From Sclerodactyla briareus (taxonomy: Eukaryota; Echinodermata; Holothuroidea; Dendrochirotida; Sclerodactylidae): a DNA stretch of 64,000 bases. Shown piece after piece: positions 58,380-64,000 of this stretch (position 1 is its first letter; each line of letters opens with the position of its first letter). The DNA lies in assembly GCA_026419785.1 (NCBI GenBank), contig JAODTK010005859.1, forward strand, positions 124,001 to 188,000, written 5' to 3'. Both the position numbers and the translations under genes were made by a program. The notes beneath the pieces were generated by a model that saw only the letters and a list, made by a program, of their open reading frames with translations, was not told the DNA's origin and made no database searches.

Positions 58380-61300
58380 ATTTCCTTGGACCCAAGTGCA
58401 CTCAGTTAAATTTATAACCCAGTGACCTTTTCCTGTCTTCTGTAGGCAATGGAGGCTGATATCAAGAGTGTACAACCTTATCTGGGGCGGTAACATAACT
58501 CGATTAGATCACTACCTGCGGGTACCGACCAGTGGCGATCCGAATTAAATAGCATTGATGATACAATGCCAGTCTGTATCATATTGTCGGTCACTGTAAC
58601 GACCTAGATTACACTACTATATAAAATCTTCAGCACTGATAACGTCCAGCGATGGGACTGGGATTAATTGATGAGGATTAAGATCGAATGCAAGGCGTAC
58701 TAGAGTCATAGCTCCGGGTGGTATTAGGGGGGGTAGGTAAGGATAGTTTCCAATGAAATTTCACGATTCGTGGCAAGATATCCCACAGCTTGAAATAGAA
58801 CAGCCTTCTTCAGAATTTTCAACATTATCTTACTCAGTTAGCTCAATTGGGTGGGGGTTTGCTAAGGGAGTGGCTGCCTCAGAGGTGGGGGGTGCCTTCA
58901 TGGGGTGGGGTGTTTTAGAAGACAATATGCGGTGGCGACAGGGCCTCAGACGCCAGCGATTGTCAGGGGTGGGCTGTTGGGAATCCGTTGGTTGACGGCA
59001 GTGCCTCAACAGCGATGTGAGTACTAGGGTGGTAGTTGTTAGGAGAACATAATTGCGGTGGCGGCTATGCGCGGGTGGTCGTTTGCATGACGTCACAATG
59101 AAAAGAGCAAGCCGATATCGATACGAATATCGTTATACGGCCTATGTGAAATGAGTTCCGACATACCGTGAGACAATTTCTGTCGTGAAGTTTCGTTGAA
59201 TCACGAAAAGTTTTCGCCGAGTGTCACGAGACGATAATACCTGTATGAGCCGAGTTCCGCTACGGATGCTCGTCATACGTGTCCTGTCCAGGCTTTTTAG
59301 ATTTTTTAAGTCACATGCGCCAGCAGTTCTCAAGTAACATGAAGTTCGGGGATTGGCAAGGTATAATCTACAGCTGTGGCTGGATGGATTCTCATCCAGG
59401 TGGACAAAATCTTGCACAAGGAATTTGATCAAGCTTCAAATAATAATTAATTAATGTTAATTGACTTGTGAAAGTAAACAGGATATCGTGCTATCAGTTT
59501 CCCTATTTACTCTGGCGGTTCACGGTGTCCTTAAGGCGTCGGTATGTCGCAGTGATTAAAACCGAAACCTAATTATAAATGAAATGGTCGCAAACGGTAG
59601 CGAGCTTCTGGCAAGGCGGTATATCATCTCTATATGGTCTAAGCAGTTAGGAAAATGTTGTCTTAGTCGGTTTGCTTGGTTTTTGCGGTCCTTTGTTTTC
59701 ATTTTCTGTTTGTTAATGAATTATTAGGACACATCTGTTTTCATCAATTAAGTTCCAATGAGAAAACTATCATGAATAGGTCAGTAAAATCGCCGACGTC
59801 AAAATGGATGTCGGATGGAGCTCCCCCCCCCCCCCCGCCCCCATTCAAGATTTCACTATGGCGGAAATGTGCGTAACTGGGAAAACGTTGCCGCCGCGGC
59901 GAGGCCAGCGAAACCAAACTATGATATCCCCGGAGTGGGGAGATAAATAATGCAGCAAACTGAGGACTGCCAGAATAAACTGGTTTTGGAGGCCTCAAGT
60001 TCTAAACCGAATATAAACTAGACATGCATGGTTGGCAAACACTTTCGCCGCGATCACAAGACAAGAGACGCCATACCGGTATACTGGTGAGATGTAGGAT
60101 ACCTAAGACATGCATATGCATATGCATTATTGATTCGATGAGTTGGTGACCTTCTATCTTGTCGGAGCAAAGGTAATCACATAGGCCTATACGCAGGCAG
60201 TTGCAGTCAAATTTTACAAATCCGTGAAGTTTACTTAATTTGGCCTTCAGTGACTATCGAATTACGTACCTTCACCCCCATCCTTTGTCGGGAACCAATT
60301 GAGAGAACCAAATGACACAATGACGTCACTCAAATCCGAGGATGCAATATACCAAACCGCCTAGTGAGTCCAAATGTGTCATTAAACAGATATAACCTTC
60401 CTTGAATTATACCTTCAAATTCAAGCAAGAATCGACGTCGACACTTCCCACCGGCTTGTCTGAAATTAGAATCCGCAAAATTAGTCCTTTATTTCATGAA
60501 ATTTTATTTCATTTTTATTTCATGACTGAAAGGTTATTTGCTTATCCACGGTGAGCATTTCTTTCCGAACATTAAAGTTCGAATTATTGGACGTCGTTGC
60601 ATCCTAATTAATGTCCATCTTCCGAACTTTCAAGGTGGAACCTATTTCTAATTAGATAAACGGAGGGGCGGTGTCATGACCATTGATAGTCATCACCACG
60701 CACTCATAACAACAATAGGGAACTAAAATATTTAAGTAAGCAAAAGAATTGATTGTTGTACAAGAAACACAGAGGATTGAATCATCGTTTACCCATCATT
60801 GAGGACAGGCATATACGATTGAGTGCATTTCTTTCTGCAGCGAATTTGTGCATTTTGGGCATGGGAGTGTAGGGTAGGGGACCCTCGAGGTGCAAGAGGA
60901 ACAACGTACAACTCCAGCTCCTTAATGAATCTTTAAAACGGAACAAATTTAGAACCACAGTCGAGTTTTTGCATCTCACAGGAAATGGGTAAGCTTATTT
61001 TAGTCCGATTAATCTAATAGGCCAGTTAATTTTGATTTTATTTTAGTACACTGGTTCCAGCCAGATGGAATCCTGAAATACAGAGAAGGCCTCGATCACA
61101 CTGTTCACATTGGATTGAATCGTCTTTCGACAATATGGATTTATAACTGCCATTTGTCTTGTATTAAAGGTGTGCCCATTTTTACAATAAACTTGGTTGA
61201 GGACGGTAGAAAATCCTCCTCAATGGTATAAGACTGGAACCCAATAAAAATCAGTCTGATAGATCCTCAGCAATTATCTATTATTATTAATATTATATTA

Positions 61301-62030
61301 TTATCATTAGTAGTAGTAGTAAAGTAAGTATAGTAGTAGAGTATATAGTATTACCTACCTACCCGCCTACTTACCGACAAATGAATACATACATACAGAC
61401 ATACATACATACATAATACATACAACATGTTTGAACAATTATTGCCATTTTTACCACAGTACGATATGACAATAATGATTACAGCGGTGGAATAATATAC
61501 AATAAGCATACCTTGAATGACAACGAAGTAAAAGAAGACAGCTTAAAACTGCAAGTAAAACACATCATATCATACATACAAATACATATACATAATACAT
61601 ACATGCGTGCAGTACGGGATGCGATATTAATATGTTGACATTCCACATAATCCACTTACGGTGGGACGGCATCCTACACCGCCTTGGTAAGTGTGGTTAT
61701 TTACCTACGCGTTCGCTCGTTCAATTCTATTTGAAATAAATTATGGTGAGAACCATCGCTATCGTTGTACATCGAATACAACATATAATACCCTATTCAG
61801 CGGTCATGCTCACGTGAATTGGCAATTCATGGAGGCATGCGAAACCAGAAAGCCAAAAGGCTTAGTGATTCTGACTCTTTCTCAACCTATAGCTAGGACA
61901 CGAGGCAAATGGGGAGCTTGCACCAGCTAATATGGGCACATAACAACTGGCAATTTCCCCGTTTATCCCAACCGATAGGGTTCCTATCTCTTGATAATAA
62001 GAAAAGTACCAACACTGAATTTCGAGATTT
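58380..62030. other. gene-free stretch with simple repeats
   Basis: No gene is recognised. A C run lies at 59,823-59,836, and GCATATGCATATGCAT lies near 60,112. ATT/AGT repeats lie at 61,276-61,350, and ATAC repeats at 61,383-61,425 and 61,572-61,603. A frame at 58,753-58,995 has no support. Confidence 0.5.
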
Positions 62031-62480
62031 TCGACTTTGACCTATGGCGACCTCAGATGACCTCTACCTGACCCCAGAAACAATAGGGTTCATGTACTTA
62101 TCATGGGGAACACACAATACCAAGTATGACCTCCATCAATCCAGGCGGGGTCGAGCCATCGTGTGTGTTTGTGGTTACAAGCCAAAATATTTTTTTCACA
62201 AATTTTCTATTTTCGAACAAATTCACCAGCCGAACCATTAACAAAAAACAATAGGGTTCCTGTACTCAGCGGGCCCCATAAGAAAGCTACACACGAAACT
62301 TCAAACATGATCAGACAAACCAATTTGGACTTATCATGTTTTACAGATTTCCAGGACTTTGACCTCTGGTACCCAGATGTCTCTGACCTGACCCCAAACA
62401 ATAGGGTTCATGTACTTAATCATGGGGAACACACATACAAGTATGAGCCTGACCTAATCAGACCTGATCAAGTTATCGTG
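62030..62480 (+). repeat. tandem repeat, CAATAGGGTTCATGTACT family
   Basis: Three units are aligned by CAATAGGGTTC.TGTACT near 62,080, 62,250 and 62,399. The first and third share TCATGGGGAACACACA, CAAGTATGA and TGACCT..CCCAGA phrases. This is the least diverged member of the TGACC-rich family in the window, and it shows the full unit: TGACCTCTGACC, CCAAACAATAGGG, GTACTTATCATGGGGAAC, AAGTATGA.CT and a GTTCACAAG end. Confidence 0.8.
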
Positions 62481-64000
62481 TTCACAAGATGGGCGTCACA
62501 CACACACACATACACACGACGTGACTTCATAGATTCTTTTGACTTCGTAAAGGAATCATTAAAAAGGCGTTGTGTAGTGATTTCTTGTCTTTTGTTCCAT
62601 ATGTCATTGTCATTAGTATTGATGTATCGCTTGGAAGATCACAGTTTTCTGTCAGCCATGAGGGTACAATATGCAAAGTAATTATATCGGGGGCCTTCGG
62701 GCGAAAGGCCCTGGGCGAATTCTCATATGTGCAATGGGAGCTGTGGACCTCCCCCCTTCTTCCATCTGGCTACGCAATGGATAAGACCGCGTCAGGATCG
62801 CGAACAAAGGTCTCCAAAATTTGGGTCGGTGTTTTATCCTATTAGACTCGGACCGTATATCTCAATCCAAATTCCAGCATCGTGGTCTGAGGTGTCAATT
62901 ACCCCGAATTAGACCGTTACCGTTGGAACAGACCTCCGATGAATTCGCCCTGCATTAGCTTCCTCCTTTTTCATTTTTGTTTTTGCTCAACACGACCCTC
63001 TGTCGCGTAGGTGTTACATGTCAACAGGAACATCGTGGCGCGTATACAGGATGCATAGACCTATCGGCGCAGCCGGGCTACTCGCTTCACTTTTAATGGT
63101 GCACATGCATCCATATTATTATTATTATTATTTTCAACTAAACCAAACTTGTACATGACGCAGTCGTGTATGTGTGCGTCTGTTGAATCAGAAGAGATGG
63201 GCCCGTCCTCAAATTGTTTGTCTGGCCTACTACTCGCAGAAACGCCAGTTTCGTACCCCGGGGTCAGTGCGGGCGGAAATTTATTCGAGGTATTGTGCGT
63301 GGCAAGTTACTAGCGAGGGCAAACGCAACTGACAGTTTTTTACTAATTTGATGGGCGAAACGAATTCGGCCCGGATTTCAATTCACTGACTATATGAACG
63401 AGATGGAAAAACGAAAAACTGCTCGAGCGGCGCTTCTTTTCTTGTAATTGGTCGGTTGCGCAATTCAATGTTACAGACCAGATCGATCACATATTTTGCT
63501 GTCCCTCGCAACGGTTTTGTAGAATATTAAACTCCTTATCGGGTAGTCAAGCCTTCAGTTACGTTTGTTGGTACAGATTGAAATGTCACTGGGCGACAGC
63601 AGAACGACACACGCACAGTAGCGATGAAGTGGCCTGGTGGGAGGCCAAATCGGGAGCACCATTACTCAGCCTACAATAAACCGCACATGTCATACGTGAA
63701 GAGTTTTAGTCCAAATGAATACATTTTTGACGGTCACTTGGGCGCCTGTTAGTCTTATAATTTCCATCACTTTTAGCTGATTTCTTCTCAACTTCTAGGA
63801 TTTCGTCAGGGGCTATATACGCAGCTGCATACGGTACCTATTTGTCTGAGCCGGTCTCGGCTCATCATATATTTTATAAGCATATTAACGCTATTAACCT
63901 GTCATAGCTGCACGTACCGTTATCACGTCCTCCTGCATCACCATAAGTGCGTTGTCCATCGGGGATATTTCTATGTTTCAACTGGCGAGAACTTTCGTTC
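62481..64000. other. gene-free stretch
   Basis: No gene is recognised up to the window end. A short CA repeat at 62,497-62,515 and an ATT run at 63,114-63,133 are the only clear features. Confidence 0.5.

Noticed and set aside
1-64000. CRISPR arrays, bacterial operons, phage or plasmid genes
   Set aside because: No short regularly spaced repeats, no bacterial-type gene density, and clear eukaryotic splice signals and LINEs instead.
1-64000. Endogenous virus or LTR retrotransposon
   Set aside because: No gag, protease, integrase or envelope motifs and no pair of long terminal repeats were found. The one long direct duplication (11.7-14.7 kb) is tandem and carries a host-type exon.

Overview
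This is intron- and repeat-rich animal nuclear DNA. There are no operons, no ribosome-binding sites and no long uninterrupted genes. What coding sequence can be recognised comes as short islands bounded by GT/AG splice signals or as broken transposon reading frames. Metazoan CR1/Jockey-type LINE fragments, tandem arrays rich in TGACC/GGTCA words, GAGTAC-type hexamer repeats, GCGCGCTTCGCGCGC-type words and many simple repeats resemble what I remember of marine deuterostome genomes, echinoderms above all. That placement is inference, and I cannot name the species. Many homopolymers (G/C runs of 14-25) and frequent single-base indels inside otherwise conserved reading frames suggest an assembly of noisy long reads with limited polishing.

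Layout. At 0-9 kb there is no gene: simple repeats, two copies of a GAGTAC element, and a perfect 11-bp-arm hairpin at 5.12 kb. At 9.1-21 kb lies the most interesting locus. A minus-strand gene begins with a signal peptide and an SHYRGG...SWRP motif at 20.69 kb. It has a well-formed second exon at 12.02-12.22 kb carrying ICTDFSTAEDWTTG. That second exon sits in a ~1.47-kb unit that is tandemly duplicated (11.74-14.69 kb), and the duplicate exon is riddled with indels. The inferred intron between the two exons holds an OTU-like fragment (15 kb) and an antisense CR1-like retrotransposon (17.3-19.4 kb).

At 22-25 kb there is a ~145-bp tandem array and CA repeats. At 25-31 kb there is an ATCGGCC-motif repeat, a minus-strand LINE fragment (27.1-27.56 kb), a GC-ended inverted-repeat element (28.5-29.2 kb) and CAGTGGCG inverted termini. 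At 32-37 kb there are faint LINE relics, a paired G-run/C-run and a ~195-bp C-rich tract. The stretch from 38 to 50 kb is mostly repeats: a ~237-bp tandem pair, a 129-bp tandem pair and a ~138-bp array.

At 50-59 kb there is a minus-strand terminal exon of a membrane protein (50.48-50.78 kb), a SINE-like element, a duplicated 170-bp repeat, the C-terminal end of another LINE (53.4-53.8 kb), one possible plus-strand exon and a GC-rich minus-strand exon resembling the lumenal domain of LAMP/Ac45 proteins (58.04-58.26 kb). At 59-64 kb there are only repeats. Apart from the two exons of the SHYRGG gene, I cannot show that any of these coding islands belong together.
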